64,000 nt of DNA from Sphingobium scionense (lineage in GTDB: Bacteria > Pseudomonadota > Alphaproteobacteria > Sphingomonadales > Sphingomonadaceae). Position numbers and translations under genes: made by a program. The DNA lies in assembly GCF_014197035.1 (NCBI RefSeq), contig NZ_JACIEU010000004.1, positions 235,067 through 299,066 of the forward strand. Reading direction: 5' to 3'. The notes under the pieces are model-generated. The model was not told where the DNA came from. It saw only the letters and a program-made list of their open reading frames with translations, and made no database searches. Shown one piece after another: positions 17,615 through 26,706 of this stretch (its first letter is position 1; each line of letters starts with the position of its first letter).

Positions 17615-18724
17615 TCAGCCCGTGATGATATCCGCGATCCGCTGCGCCGCCTGGCCGTCACCAAAGGGATTATGAGCGCGCGCCATCGCCTGATAGGCGG
17701 CTTCATCGTCCAGCAGCGCCAGCACCTCGCGCACGATCCGTTCGCGGTCTGCACCAACCAGCTTCGCCGTGCCAGCCTGCACGCCCTCGGGCCGCTCGGT
17801 CGTCTCGCGCATCACCAACACCGGCTTGCCGAGCGAGGGCGCCTCTTCCTGCACCCCGCCGCTGTCGGTCAGCACCAGATGGCACAGGTCGAGCAGGCGG
17901 ACGAAATGGGGATAATCGAGCGGTTCGATCATCGCGACATTGGGCAGGTCACCCAGCACCGCATCCATGACCGGACGGACATTGGGATTGGGATGGACCG
18001 GGAAGATCACCGCCACGTCGGGCCGCGCCGCGATGTCGGCGATGGCGCGCGCGATCGCCTCCATCCCGCCGCCGAAATTCTCGCGCCGATGGCTGGTGAC
18101 TGCCACGATCCGCTTGCCGGCGAAACGCGCCGCCAGATCGTCGAGGCCGCTGGCCAGCGCCGGTTCGCAATGGACCCGATCGACCGTCGCCAGCAGCGCG
18201 TCGATCACGGTATTCCCCGTGATATGGATGCCCGCCGCGTCACGATTTTCCCGCAGCAGCGCATCGGCAGCAGCCTGGGTCGGCGCGAAATTCATGTCCG
18301 CGATACAGGCAACGACGCGGCGATTGACCTCTTCGGGCCAGGGATGGTGGATGTCGCCGCTGCGCAGGCCCGCCTCGACATGAGCGACCGGTATCTTGCG
18401 ATAATAGGCGGCCAGGCTAGCCACCATCGTCGTCAGCGTGTCGCCATGCACCACCACCCGGTCGGGCTTTTCGGCATCGAACGCATCGCCCAGCGCGACG
18501 ATCAGCTTGGCCGTCAGCCCGTCCAGCGTCTGGTTGGGCGTCATCACGTCCAGATCGATGTCCGGCACGATGCCGGCGATCTCCAGCACCTGGTCCAGCA
18601 GGCCACGATGCTGGGCCGTCACGATGACGCGGGTGTCGATATCGGCACGCGCCTTGAGCGCATGGATCACCGGGAACAGCTTGATCGCTTCCGGCCGTGT
18701 CCCAAATACCAGCGCTACCTTCAT
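17615..18724 (-). CDS. wecB: UDP-N-acetylglucosamine 2-epimerase (non-hydrolysing)
   Basis: Interconverts UDP-GlcNAc and UDP-ManNAc, giving the substrate of WecC. The protein starts MKVALVFGTRPEAIKLFPV, the family's N-terminal signature. VHGDTLTTM, HVEAGLRSGD, PEEVNRR, TSHRRENFG, and the C-terminal LTDSGGVQEEAPSLGKPVLV, which binds UDP, are all present. The ATG at 18724 gives the usual length of about 369 residues. No glycosyltransferases are adjacent, so the polymer cluster is incomplete here or dispersed. Confidence 0.95.
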   Translation of the reverse strand: MKVALVFGTRPEAIKLFPVIHALKARADIDTRVIVTAQHRGLLDQVLEIAGIVPDIDLDVMTPNQTLDGLTAKLIVALGDAFDAEKPDRVVVHGDTLTTMVASLAAYYRKIPVAHVEAGLRSGDIHHPWPEEVNRRVVACIADMNFAPTQAAADALLRENRDAAGIHITGNTVIDALLATVDRVHCEPALASGLDDLAARFAGKRIVAVTSHRRENFGGGMEAIARAIADIAARPDVAVIFPVHPNPNVRPVMDAVLGDLPNVAMIEPLDYPHFVRLLDLCHLVLTDSGGVQEEAPSLGKPVLVMRETTERPEGVQAGTAKLVGADRERIVREVLALLDDEAAYQAMARAHNPFGDGQAAQRIADIITG

Positions 18725-18886
18725 CTTCGCCCCATCCTGTTGCGGTTTCCGCCCCATTGCAGAAATTCGTAACCATCGCCTGAACGCGCCGCGCTTTTCC
18801 TGCCCGCATCATTGATGCTATCGGCGGGGCCTTCCTTGCCCCACGATAGGGATCGCCTGCATGACAGTCATCAAACGGAATGCACC

Positions 18887-19009
18887 ATGAGGTGGCCCTG
18901 GCATGAGGAAAGCAGTGGCGGCATCCCCCACCTGCACCACTGGCTGCTGGCTGCGGTGCTCATCCTCGGCGCCATGCTGGCCGTGCCGATCTTCGCCGCG
19001 CTGACGTGA
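18887..19009 (+). CDS. possible small membrane protein, 40 aa
   Basis: MRWPWHEESSGGIPHLHHW is followed by one hydrophobic helix (LLAAVLILGAMLAVPIFAAL). It lies between wecB and the ABC permease and is convergent with the permease. The frame extends open to 18812 upstream. The ribosome site is weak. Support is only the amphipathic head plus membrane-helix pattern. Confidence 0.35.
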   Translation: MRWPWHEESSGGIPHLHHWLLAAVLILGAMLAVPIFAALT

Positions 19010-19029
19010 AACATTCTGGCCTGAAGCGA

Positions 19030-19878
19030 TCAGGCCTTGATCTTCCACCCCTTGCGCAGCAGCACATAGCAAAGCAGCGCCAGCCCGGCGTTGAGCGCCA
19101 GCAGCACGACGCTGCCGACCAGCACATTGCCGTCCGCCGCCGCGACGAAGCCATAGCGGAAGCCGGAAATGGCGTAGAAAAAGGGGTTGGCGTGGCTGAT
19201 CGCCCGGAAGACGGGCGACAGGCGATCGATCGAATAGAAAGTGCCCGACAACAGGGTCATCGGCCCGATCACGAAATTGGTGATCGCGGCGGCATGATCG
19301 AATTTTTCCGCCCAGATCGACGTCATCACGCCGATGAAGGCGGTCAGGCTGGCACCCATCAGGCCGAACCAGATCACCGCCCAGAGATGGGTCGGCGTTA
19401 CATGCACGCCCGGCCACAGCGCCATCGCCGCCCACAAGGCCAGCCCGACACAGACCGCGCGTGTCACCGCTGCACCGACCAGCGCCAGCAGCAATTCCCC
19501 CACCGACAGCGGCGGCATCAGATAGTCGATCAGCGTTCCCTGCATCTTGCCCGCCAGCAGCGAGAAACTGCTATTGGCAAAGGCATTGTTCATCATGCCC
19601 ATCATCATCAGGCCCGGCGCGATGAAATCGGCAAAGGGCACGCCCAGCACCTGGCGGTTCGCCCCGCCCAGCGCGATGGTGAAGATCACCAGGAACATCA
19701 GCGTGGTGACGGCCGGCGCCCAGATCGTCTGGAGCTGCACCTTCATGAAGCGACGCACCTCCTTGCGATAGAGCGCGCGAGTCCCGGCCCAGTTGACGTT
19801 GCGGATCACCAGTTCCCCCGGTTCGGGAAACGGGACGGGCGTGGGATGGGCGGCTGCAATTTTGGGCTGGTCGTTCAT
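19030..19878 (-). CDS. ABC-2 type transporter permease
   Basis: Six-helix ABC-2 membrane subunit of the type that exports polysaccharides, lipids or drugs. The cytoplasmic N-terminus is followed by YRKEVRRFMKVQLQTIWAP (amphipathic linker) and the first helix TTLMFLVIFTIALGG. The conserved loop-plus-helix near the end, SHANPFFYAISGFRYGF, is diagnostic. The start MNDQPKIAAAH at 19878 is preferred to the longer frame from 19992, which would overlap the divergent gcrA start. No ATP-binding partner is adjacent, so the ATPase is encoded elsewhere. Confidence 0.88.
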   Translation of the reverse strand: MNDQPKIAAAHPTPVPFPEPGELVIRNVNWAGTRALYRKEVRRFMKVQLQTIWAPAVTTLMFLVIFTIALGGANRQVLGVPFADFIAPGLMMMGMMNNAFANSSFSLLAGKMQGTLIDYLMPPLSVGELLLALVGAAVTRAVCVGLALWAAMALWPGVHVTPTHLWAVIWFGLMGASLTAFIGVMTSIWAEKFDHAAAITNFVIGPMTLLSGTFYSIDRLSPVFRAISHANPFFYAISGFRYGFVAAADGNVLVGSVVLLALNAGLALLCYVLLRKGWKIKA

Positions 19879-19991
19879 GATGGGATCGACTATCGGCTGG
19901 TCCGTTATGCCGCAAGGGCGTTCTGCGCGGTTGGAAGTCGCGCCTGCATGCCCCATATAGGGCGCATAGCACAGATTGTGAGGAGTTTTCA

Positions 19992-20681
19992 TTGTCCTGG
20001 ACCGACGAACGTATCGACCAGCTCAAGGCGATGTGGGAAAAGGGCCTGACCGCGAGCCAGATCGCGGAAGAACTGGGCGGCGTCAGCCGTAACGCGGTCA
20101 TTGGCAAGGCGCATCGCCTTGGCCTGCAATCGCGTCCGTCCCCGGTGAAGGCCAACGAGGCGCCCAAGAAGGCCGCGCCTGTCCGCAAGCCGGCGGCCCC
20201 TGCCCCCGAAGCCGAAGCGCCCCGCGCTGCCGCGCCGGTGGCCGCCCCGCCGCCGCCAGCACGCCCGGCCCCGGTCGCCGCTCCCGTGGCTCCTGCCGCG
20301 CCGGCGGCCGCAGCCGCTACCGACGCGCCGCCCCCGGCACCGCAGCCGCGCATCGTGTCGGTCGGCCCCGGCGGCTTCCTGCGTCAGGGTCCGGGCGACC
20401 AGCAGGCACCGATCCCGCCCGCGCCGCCGCGCCGCCTGGTGCCGGCCAAGCCGAGCGCAGAGATTGCCGGCAAGACCAGCCTGCTCGACCTGACCGAACG
20501 GATCTGCAAGTGGCCGATGGGCCATCCGGGCGAACCCGACTTCCATTTCTGCGGCGAAGCGGTGAATCCCGGCTTCCCCTATTGCGTCGAGCATTGCGGT
20601 CGCGCCTATCAGGCCCAGTTGCCGCGCGGCACGCGCCGCCCACCCCCGCCGCTGCCCTTCGGCGGCCCGCGGGTGCGCTGA
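19992..20681 (+). CDS. gcrA: GcrA cell-cycle transcriptional regulator
   Basis: Alphaproteobacterial sigma70 cofactor that binds methylated GANTC promoters. The N-terminal helix-turn-helix MSWTDERIDQLKAMWEKG with SQIAEELGGVSRNAVIGKAHRL is diagnostic. A long Pro/Ala-rich linker (residues about 50-145) leads to the C-terminal RNA-polymerase-binding region with regularly spaced Cys residues (ICKWP, FHFCG, PYCVEHC). The start codon is TTG at 19992, placed after a GAGGAG ribosome site. The linker is longer than in Caulobacter GcrA. It is followed by a strong terminator. Confidence 0.95.
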   Translation: MSWTDERIDQLKAMWEKGLTASQIAEELGGVSRNAVIGKAHRLGLQSRPSPVKANEAPKKAAPVRKPAAPAPEAEAPRAAAPVAAPPPPARPAPVAAPVAPAAPAAAAATDAPPPAPQPRIVSVGPGGFLRQGPGDQQAPIPPAPPRRLVPAKPSAEIAGKTSLLDLTERICKWPMGHPGEPDFHFCGEAVNPGFPYCVEHCGRAYQAQLPRGTRRPPPPLPFGGPRVR

Positions 20682-20697
20682 GCAAAACAAGATCAGG

Positions 20698-20727
20698 AAG
20701 GCCGCCCCACCGGGCGGCCTTTTCTTT
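20698..20727 (+). terminator. rho-independent terminator after gcrA
   Basis: AAGGCCGCCC (20698-20707) pairs with GGGCGGCCTT (20712-20721) around a short loop, followed by TTCTTTTG. It lies between gcrA and the convergent M48 protease stop and may serve both. Confidence 0.88.
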
Positions 20728-20732
20728 TGTCC

Positions 20733-21914
20733 CTATTTGCCGACCAGTTGCGGATTTTCCGCCTTCCAGACCATCGCCGCATGGATGCGCCGCTCGACGC
20801 TGGGGTGATCGTAGAAGAAGATTTCCTCCAGCCGCGAAGGCGACGAAGCACGATATTCGATCGTCTTGACCAGCGCCTTCGCCAGGCCATCGGGCTCATG
20901 CGCGACCTTGAGCGAAAAGCGGTCGGCGGCATTCTCGTCATGGCGGCTGATACTGTTCATCAGCGGCACCAGGAATATCCCGACCACCGCCGCGACGGCC
21001 CACGCGACCGGCATATGCGCCGGATCGCTGATCGCCCTGCCAGCGCCGAACCAGCGCGCCGCCACCGGATAGAGCCGGTCGACCAGGAAGAAGAGCAGCA
21101 TCGCCAGCAGGCTCATGCCGCCCGCCAGCCACAGCACATGATGTTCGGCATAATGGCCCATCTCATGCCCCACCACGCCGCGCACCTCGGCCAGGTCGGC
21201 GCCGCGCTTGAACATCGTGTCACTCATCGCCACCCGCGCCGTGCCGAACAGGCCGGAGACATTGGCGGTATAGCGTTCCGACTGTTTGGAGCCGTCATAG
21301 ATGTAGATTTTATCGCCTGGCACGCCGGCACGATGGGCCAGTTCGACCACCGCATCGCGGGTCGGCCCGGCGGGCGCCGGGGTATAGGTATTGAACAGCG
21401 GCTCGATCGCCACCGGCGCGATCACGACCATCAGGATGATGCCCGCCACCACCACCAGTCCCGACCAGGCCCACCACCAGCGCGGCGTCCGCCGCATCAG
21501 TGCGTAGATGGCAACCGCCAGCAGCGCCAACAGCGGAATGCTGATCGCACTCGACAATATATCCTCGCCCAGCCAGCCGCCAAAGCCCTGGCTGGTCAGG
21601 CCATAGCTGCGCTCACGCCACCAACCGGCATAGATCGACCAGGGCAGTTCGATCAGCCAGTCGAGCAGGAAGAAGAGCAAGGCGGACAGGAACACCGCCA
21701 GATTGGGGCGCCGCACATGCACCCGGCGGCCAACCCGGGCCAGCACGCCGCTGCGCCAGATCAGCGTCATGGCGACAATCGTGATCAGCGTGCCCCACAG
21801 CAACAGCCAATGGCCGCCCTGGGTATAGGCGATCGCCCGCTCATGCTGGCCCGGTGACAGCGTCGCCAGATAGGCGGCGGTTGCAGCATCGGGATTGAAA
21901 TGCGGGATAGACAA
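20733..21914 (-). CDS. M48 family membrane metalloprotease (Ste24/CAAX protease-like)
   Basis: Zinc endopeptidase of the Ste24 type, embedded in the inner membrane. It has the N-terminal Ste24 region with several helices (WLLLWGTLITIVAMTLIW, LAVFLSALLFFLLDWLI) and the zinc-binding VVGHEMGHYAEHH (HExxH). The downstream Glu ligand lies in SRHDENAADRFSLKVA. It ends with LEEIFFYDHPSVERRIHAA, typical of the family. The likely start is the TTG at 21914, with GGGGG about 11 bases upstream. A longer frame to 22016 adds only unconserved sequence. Confidence 0.9.
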   Translation of the reverse strand: MSIPHFNPDAATAAYLATLSPGQHERAIAYTQGGHWLLLWGTLITIVAMTLIWRSGVLARVGRRVHVRRPNLAVFLSALLFFLLDWLIELPWSIYAGWWRERSYGLTSQGFGGWLGEDILSSAISIPLLALLAVAIYALMRRTPRWWWAWSGLVVVAGIILMVVIAPVAIEPLFNTYTPAPAGPTRDAVVELAHRAGVPGDKIYIYDGSKQSERYTANVSGLFGTARVAMSDTMFKRGADLAEVRGVVGHEMGHYAEHHVLWLAGGMSLLAMLLFFLVDRLYPVAARWFGAGRAISDPAHMPVAWAVAAVVGIFLVPLMNSISRHDENAADRFSLKVAHEPDGLAKALVKTIEYRASSPSRLEEIFFYDHPSVERRIHAAMVWKAENPQLVGK

Positions 21915-22067
21915 GGCCTTATTCCCCCTCGGATCGGACAGAAGGCGAAGCGTAGCAGGTCGCTGGCCGGGGTAAAGCGCTGCGCCGCCATCGAAAACAT
22001 AACGAAAACATCGCACCGTCCGCAGGGGTGCTTGCGCCCGACGCCCCGCTGCCTATAGCTTGGCAGA

Positions 22068-24047
22068 ATGTCCGAAGACCTGTTCGCCTCCGCTTCCTCC
22101 ACGGCCTCGCCGGGCTATGACGCCTCCACCATCGAAGTGCTCGAAGGGCTGGAGCCGGTCCGCCGGCGTCCGGGCATGTATATTGGCGGCATTGACGAGC
22201 GCGCCTTCCACCATCTCGCCTCCGAAGTGCTCGACAACAGCATGGACGAGGCGGTGGCCGGCCACGCCACCCGGATCGAGATCAGCCTGGAACCGGGCAA
22301 CAAGCTGACCATCACCGACAATGGTCGCGGCATTCCGGTGGATGACCACCCCAAATTCCCAGGCAAGTCGGCGCTGGAGGTGATCCTGACCACGCTCCAC
22401 TCCGGCGGCAAGTTCGAGGGCAAGGCCTATGCCACCTCGGGCGGCCTGCATGGCGTCGGCATCAGCGTCGTCAACGCCCTGTCGATCAGGACGGTGGTCG
22501 AGGTTGCGCGCAACAAGGAATTGTTCCGCCAGAGCTTCAGCCAGGGCCTGCCCACCAGCGGTCTGGAAAAGGTCGGTGCCGCCCCCAACCGGCGCGGCAC
22601 CGCGGTCGGCTTCATCCCCGACAGCGAGATTTTCGGCGAGCAGAAGTTCAAGCCGGCCAAGCTCTATCGCCTCGCCCGGTCCAAGGCCTATCTGTTCGCC
22701 GGGGTCGAGATACGCTGGAAATGCGCGCCCGAACTGATCGGCGATGATACCCCGGCCGAAGCGGTGTTCCAGTTCCCCGGCGGCCTTGCCGATCACCTGA
22801 AGGAACAATTGGGCGACCGCGAATGTGCCACCACCCAATTCTTCTCGGGCAATCAGGATTTTCCGGGCGAAGCCGGCCGGGTCGAATGGGCGGTCGCCTG
22901 GCCGCTCTGGTCGGACGGAAGCTATAGCTGGTATTGCAACACTATCCCGACGCCCGATGGCGGCACCCACGAAAACGGCCTGCGCGCCGCGCTGGTGAAG
23001 GGCATTCGCGCCTTTGGCGACCTGGTGGGGCAGAAGAAGGCGAAGGATATCACCGCCGACGACATCATGACGTCATCGGAAATCATGCTGTCGGTCTTCG
23101 TCCGCGATCCCCAGTTCCAGAGCCAGACCAAGGATCGCCTGACCAGCCCGGACGCTGCGCGTCTGGTTGAAAATGCCGTCCGCGACCATTTCGACCATTT
23201 CCTGACCGACCATATGGACCGGGGCAAGGCACTGCTCGCCTATGTCATCGACCGCATGGACGAGCGGCTGAAGCGCAAGCAGGAAAAGGAGGTCAAGCGC
23301 AAGACCGCCACCAGCGCGCGCAAGCTGCGCCTGCCCGGCAAGCTCACAGATTGTTCGAACGACGACCCGGAAGGCGCTGAAATCTTTCTGGTCGAAGGCG
23401 ACTCGGCTGGCGGTTCCGCCAAGCAGGCGCGCGATCGCAAGACGCAGGCGATCCTACCGCTGCGCGGCAAGATCCTCAACGTCGCCTCAGCAAACACCGC
23501 CAAGATACTGGCAAACCAGGAAATTGCTGACATGATCCTGGCGCTGGGCTGCGGCACGCGGAAGGATTGCAACCCCGATGCGCTGCGCTACGAACGCGTC
23601 GTCATCATGACCGACGCCGATGTCGATGGCGCGCATATCGCCACGCTGCTGATGACCTTCTTCTTCCAGGAGATGACCGAACTGGTACGACGCGGTCATC
23701 TCTTCCTGGCCCAGCCGCCACTCTACCGCCTCGTTGCGGGCGGCAAGAGCCTCTATGCCAAGGATGATGCCCATCGCGAGCAATTGCTGGCCAAGGAGTT
23801 CAAGGGCAAGAAGGTGGAGATCAGCCGCTTCAAGGGCCTTGGCGAAATGAACCCGATGCAGTTGCGCGAAACGACGATGGACCCCAAGACCCGCAGCCTC
23901 ATCCGCATCACCCTGCCCGACGATATCGAGGACCGGCAGCAGGTGCGCGATCTGGTCGAGCGGCTGATGGGCACAAACCCGGCCCATCGCTTCGCCTTCA
24001 TCCAGGAAAATGCGGCAGCGGTCGATGAGGAAGCGATTGACGCATGA
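22068..24047 (+). CDS. parE: DNA topoisomerase IV subunit B
   Basis: ATPase subunit of topoisomerase IV, which decatenates replicated chromosomes. GHKL ATPase motifs: VLDNSMDEAVAGH (motif N), DNGRGIPV, and GGLHGVGISVVNALS. The TOPRIM domain has the EGDSAGGSAKQARDRKTQAILP signature and the metal-binding DADVDGAHI. The C-terminus ends GLGEMNPMQL and RDLVERLMG. 659 residues, full length. The final codons overlap the next gene (ATGA). Confidence 0.97.
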   Translation: MSEDLFASASSTASPGYDASTIEVLEGLEPVRRRPGMYIGGIDERAFHHLASEVLDNSMDEAVAGHATRIEISLEPGNKLTITDNGRGIPVDDHPKFPGKSALEVILTTLHSGGKFEGKAYATSGGLHGVGISVVNALSIRTVVEVARNKELFRQSFSQGLPTSGLEKVGAAPNRRGTAVGFIPDSEIFGEQKFKPAKLYRLARSKAYLFAGVEIRWKCAPELIGDDTPAEAVFQFPGGLADHLKEQLGDRECATTQFFSGNQDFPGEAGRVEWAVAWPLWSDGSYSWYCNTIPTPDGGTHENGLRAALVKGIRAFGDLVGQKKAKDITADDIMTSSEIMLSVFVRDPQFQSQTKDRLTSPDAARLVENAVRDHFDHFLTDHMDRGKALLAYVIDRMDERLKRKQEKEVKRKTATSARKLRLPGKLTDCSNDDPEGAEIFLVEGDSAGGSAKQARDRKTQAILPLRGKILNVASANTAKILANQEIADMILALGCGTRKDCNPDALRYERVVIMTDADVDGAHIATLLMTFFFQEMTELVRRGHLFLAQPPLYRLVAGGKSLYAKDDAHREQLLAKEFKGKKVEISRFKGLGEMNPMQLRETTMDPKTRSLIRITLPDDIEDRQQVRDLVERLMGTNPAHRFAFIQENAAAVDEEAIDA

Positions 24048-25318
24048 GGGCGCTGGCGGCCGCGCTTGTCCTCATCGGGATGGCGCTGCTGCCCGGCCGC
24101 GCCATGGCTGATCCCAGCCCCGCCTTCCGTGCACGCGCGGCGCAACTGGTGAACATTCTCGCTGCCCCTGGCGCCGAAAGTGATTTTTTCTCGCCCATCT
24201 TCATCGACGCGATCCCGGTGGATCGTTGGCGTGCCATCGCCGCCGACCTGCGCCGCCAGCATGGCCGCCCGATCGCGCTTGGCGCCGTCACCCAGCAGAG
24301 CGCGACCGCAGGCCAAATGGAGGTCCGCTACGAACGGGCGATCATCGCCATCACGCTGGTGATCGCGCCCGCCCCGCCCAACCGCGTCGTCGGCCTGCGC
24401 ATCATCGGCAGCCGCCAGGCGGATGACAGCATGGGCGCAGTGCTGCGCGACATCGCCGCCTTGCCTGGCCGCAACGCCTTCGCCATCGCCAGGCTGACCG
24501 ATGCCGGCCCTGTCCTTCTCCAGTCCCACCATCCCGACCAGCCGATGGCGACCGGCTCCTCGTTCAAGCTCACCGTGCTGGCCGAACTGGCGCGCGCAGT
24601 GCAGGCGGGTGAGCGCCGCTGGAGCGACGTCATCCCGCTCGGCCCGAAAAGCTTTTCCGGCCGCCTAGTGGAATGGCCGGATCGCGCGCCGATGACGCTG
24701 CACAGTCTGGCCACCGCGATGATTGCTGAGAGCGACAATAGCGCGTCGGACACGTTGCTGCTCGGCCTTGGCCGCGACAAGGTGGACACCATGCGCCAGC
24801 ACTTCGGCCTTGCCGATCCGCGCAGCCTGCCGATGCTGACCACCGCCGAGGCCTTTGCCCTGAAGATGCCGGCCAATGCCGACCTGCGCCGCCGCTATGA
24901 GGGCGGGACAGTCGCCGATCGCCGCGCCCTGCTGCGGGAGGCCGCCGCCCGGCTGACCGGCTCCCATGTCGATGTCGGCACCGTGTCGGAAAATCCGGTG
25001 GCGATCGACACGCTCGAATGGTTCGCCAGCCCGCAGGAGGAAGTTGCCCAGCTCGACTGGCTGCGCCGCAACGGTGGCGATGCCCTGTCGATCATGGCGG
25101 TCAATCCGGGCATAGCCCCCGCCAACGCGAAACGCTGGCGCTATTTCGGCTACAAGGGCGGCAGCGAGCCCGGCGTGATTGCCATGAACTTCCTCGTTCA
25201 GGCACAGGACGGCCAATTTTACGCGGTGAGCGGCGCCTGGAACGATCCGGTCGCCCGCATCGACGAAGGCCGCTTTATCATGCTGATGACGCGCGCACTC
25301 AACCTGCTGGCCGACTGA
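24044..25318 (+). CDS. secreted serine hydrolase, class A beta-lactamase/penicillin-binding fold
   Basis: Exported active-site-serine enzyme. The signal peptide MRALAAALVLIGMALLPGRAMA is followed by an unassigned domain (about residues 25-160) and then a beta-lactamase-like domain. That domain shows SxxK as SSFK within MATGSSFKLTVLAELA, SDN within MIAESDNSASD, and KGG in place of KTG (YKGGSEPG). The extra N-terminal domain and the KGG triad resemble chromosomal serine hydrolases rather than dedicated resistance enzymes. ATGA overlap with parE indicates coupling, an unexpected pairing in function. Confidence 0.85.
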   Translation: MRALAAALVLIGMALLPGRAMADPSPAFRARAAQLVNILAAPGAESDFFSPIFIDAIPVDRWRAIAADLRRQHGRPIALGAVTQQSATAGQMEVRYERAIIAITLVIAPAPPNRVVGLRIIGSRQADDSMGAVLRDIAALPGRNAFAIARLTDAGPVLLQSHHPDQPMATGSSFKLTVLAELARAVQAGERRWSDVIPLGPKSFSGRLVEWPDRAPMTLHSLATAMIAESDNSASDTLLLGLGRDKVDTMRQHFGLADPRSLPMLTTAEAFALKMPANADLRRRYEGGTVADRRALLREAAARLTGSHVDVGTVSENPVAIDTLEWFASPQEEVAQLDWLRRNGGDALSIMAVNPGIAPANAKRWRYFGYKGGSEPGVIAMNFLVQAQDGQFYAVSGAWNDPVARIDEGRFIMLMTRALNLLAD

Positions 25319-25487
25319 TCCCCCCGGCCCGGCGCCTGTCCTACATCCCGCCGATCGGCTATAAAGGCCCAAAGCAACATGGACAGGGCACGTAACAATC
25401 CATCACCAATTGGACATTTAATGTCAAAATGTGCGGGAAATATGCGAAGTTAAGCGGACGAAATCCTATTTTTGTGCCCTCGTCGGG

Positions 25488-26279
25488 TCAGGCCGTCAGC
25501 GCCTCGACCAGCGCCTTGACCTTCTTCTGGCGCCATTGCGGCAGCGGCGCGATCAGCCAGTAGCTGAGCAGCGTCGGCAGGGCATCGCCGACCCGGCGCA
25601 CTCGCCCTGCATCGATATCAGCCTGTGCCAGCAGCAGCGGCACGCTCGCCCGGCCAAAGCCGTTCGCCGCCGCCTCGATCGCCAGTCCCGCATCGGCGAC
25701 ACGGATTGCCGTCGGCTGTTCGCCGGCCGGACACCCCGGCCATTCGATCCGCTGTTCCGGCCCGCCCGCCGCGGCCTCGACCGTTACGAAGGCGGTTTCG
25801 CCGATCTTGACCCCTTCATGCTCGCCTACGCCGTCGGTCAGGCGCAGCGCGAGATCGAGGTTGGCCTCGGTAAAGTCGAGCGCTTCATCCGCGGCGACCA
25901 GAGAGAAGGTCAGGCCCGACTGGCTCGCCGCATAGGATGCCAGACGCGGTTGCAGCCATTTGGCGGTGATGTCGCGCGGCGCGGCGATCGTCAGCGACGA
26001 ACTGGCCTGGCCCGCCTGCATCGCCCGCACCGCTTCCTCGAACTCCAGGAAGCCGGCCCGCAGCGCTTCCAGCCCCGCTTCGGTCTCGGGCGTCAGTTCC
26101 AGCCCCTTGGGCGTGCGGCGGAACAGCACGACGCCCAGCATATCCTCCAGCGCACGGATCTGCTGGCCAACCGCCGCCGGCGTCACCGCCAGTTCGTCCG
26201 CGGCACGGGTGAAGGACAGATGGCGCGCCGCCGCATCCAGCACGCGCAGGCCGTTGAGCGGCAAATGGGTCCGCTTCAT
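25488..26279 (-). CDS. LysR-family transcriptional regulator (GcvA-like)
   Basis: 263-residue regulator. MKRTHLPLNGLRVLDAAARH and FTRAADELAVTPAAVGQQI form the GcvA-type N-terminal helix-turn-helix, with the effector domain following (LTIAAPRDITAKWLQPRL). The ATG overlaps the apaG stop in ATGA, so it is the last gene of the threonine dehydratase-metZ-apaG run. At 263 residues it is shorter than most LysR proteins. Its targets may be amino-acid genes, an inference from position only. Confidence 0.9.
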   Translation of the reverse strand: MKRTHLPLNGLRVLDAAARHLSFTRAADELAVTPAAVGQQIRALEDMLGVVLFRRTPKGLELTPETEAGLEALRAGFLEFEEAVRAMQAGQASSSLTIAAPRDITAKWLQPRLASYAASQSGLTFSLVAADEALDFTEANLDLALRLTDGVGEHEGVKIGETAFVTVEAAAGGPEQRIEWPGCPAGEQPTAIRVADAGLAIEAAANGFGRASVPLLLAQADIDAGRVRRVGDALPTLLSYWLIAPLPQWRQKKVKALVEALTA

Positions 26280-26674
26280 TCGGCCACCGCCGGCGCGATC
26301 AGCGCGAAATGGGGAATGGTCACGTCGAACGTCTCGCCATCGGCGCCGATCATCGTATAGGCGCCACGCATCGATCCCGTCGCCGTGTTGAGCGGACAGC
26401 CCGACACATAGTCATAGCTTTTGCCCGGTTGTACCACCGGCTGCTCCCCGATCACGCCCTCACCCTCCAATTCCTGCTGAATGCCCCGCCCATCGGTAAT
26501 GATCCAGTGGCGGCTCAGCAGTTGCACCGGCTGTTCGCCCAGATTTTCGATCCGGATATGATAGGCCCAGAACCAGCGCCCCCGGTCCGGCTCCGACTGT
26601 TCGGGCAGAAAGGTCACGGCGACATGGACGATGATGTCCCGCGTCGTCGCGTGCAGGGGGAACAATGCGCTCAT
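26276..26674 (-). CDS. apaG: ApaG domain protein (Co2+/Mg2+ efflux-associated)
   Basis: Single immunoglobulin-like beta-sandwich protein of unknown biochemical role, linked genetically to metal tolerance in enterobacteria. 132 residues. VTFLPEQSEPDRGRWFWAYHIRIEN, the Gly-rich pyrophosphate-loop-like EGEGVIGEQPVVQPG, SYDYVSGCPLNTATGSMRG, and the C-terminal VTIPHFALIAP match the family well. The ATG at 26674 gives normal length. It lies 32 bases after metZ, a frequent alphaproteobacterial neighbourhood. Confidence 0.95.
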   Translation of the reverse strand: MSALFPLHATTRDIIVHVAVTFLPEQSEPDRGRWFWAYHIRIENLGEQPVQLLSRHWIITDGRGIQQELEGEGVIGEQPVVQPGKSYDYVSGCPLNTATGSMRGAYTMIGADGETFDVTIPHFALIAPAVAE

Positions 26675-26706
26675 ATTTCCCGCATGCGCCTCCCTGCCCG
26701 GTTCCG

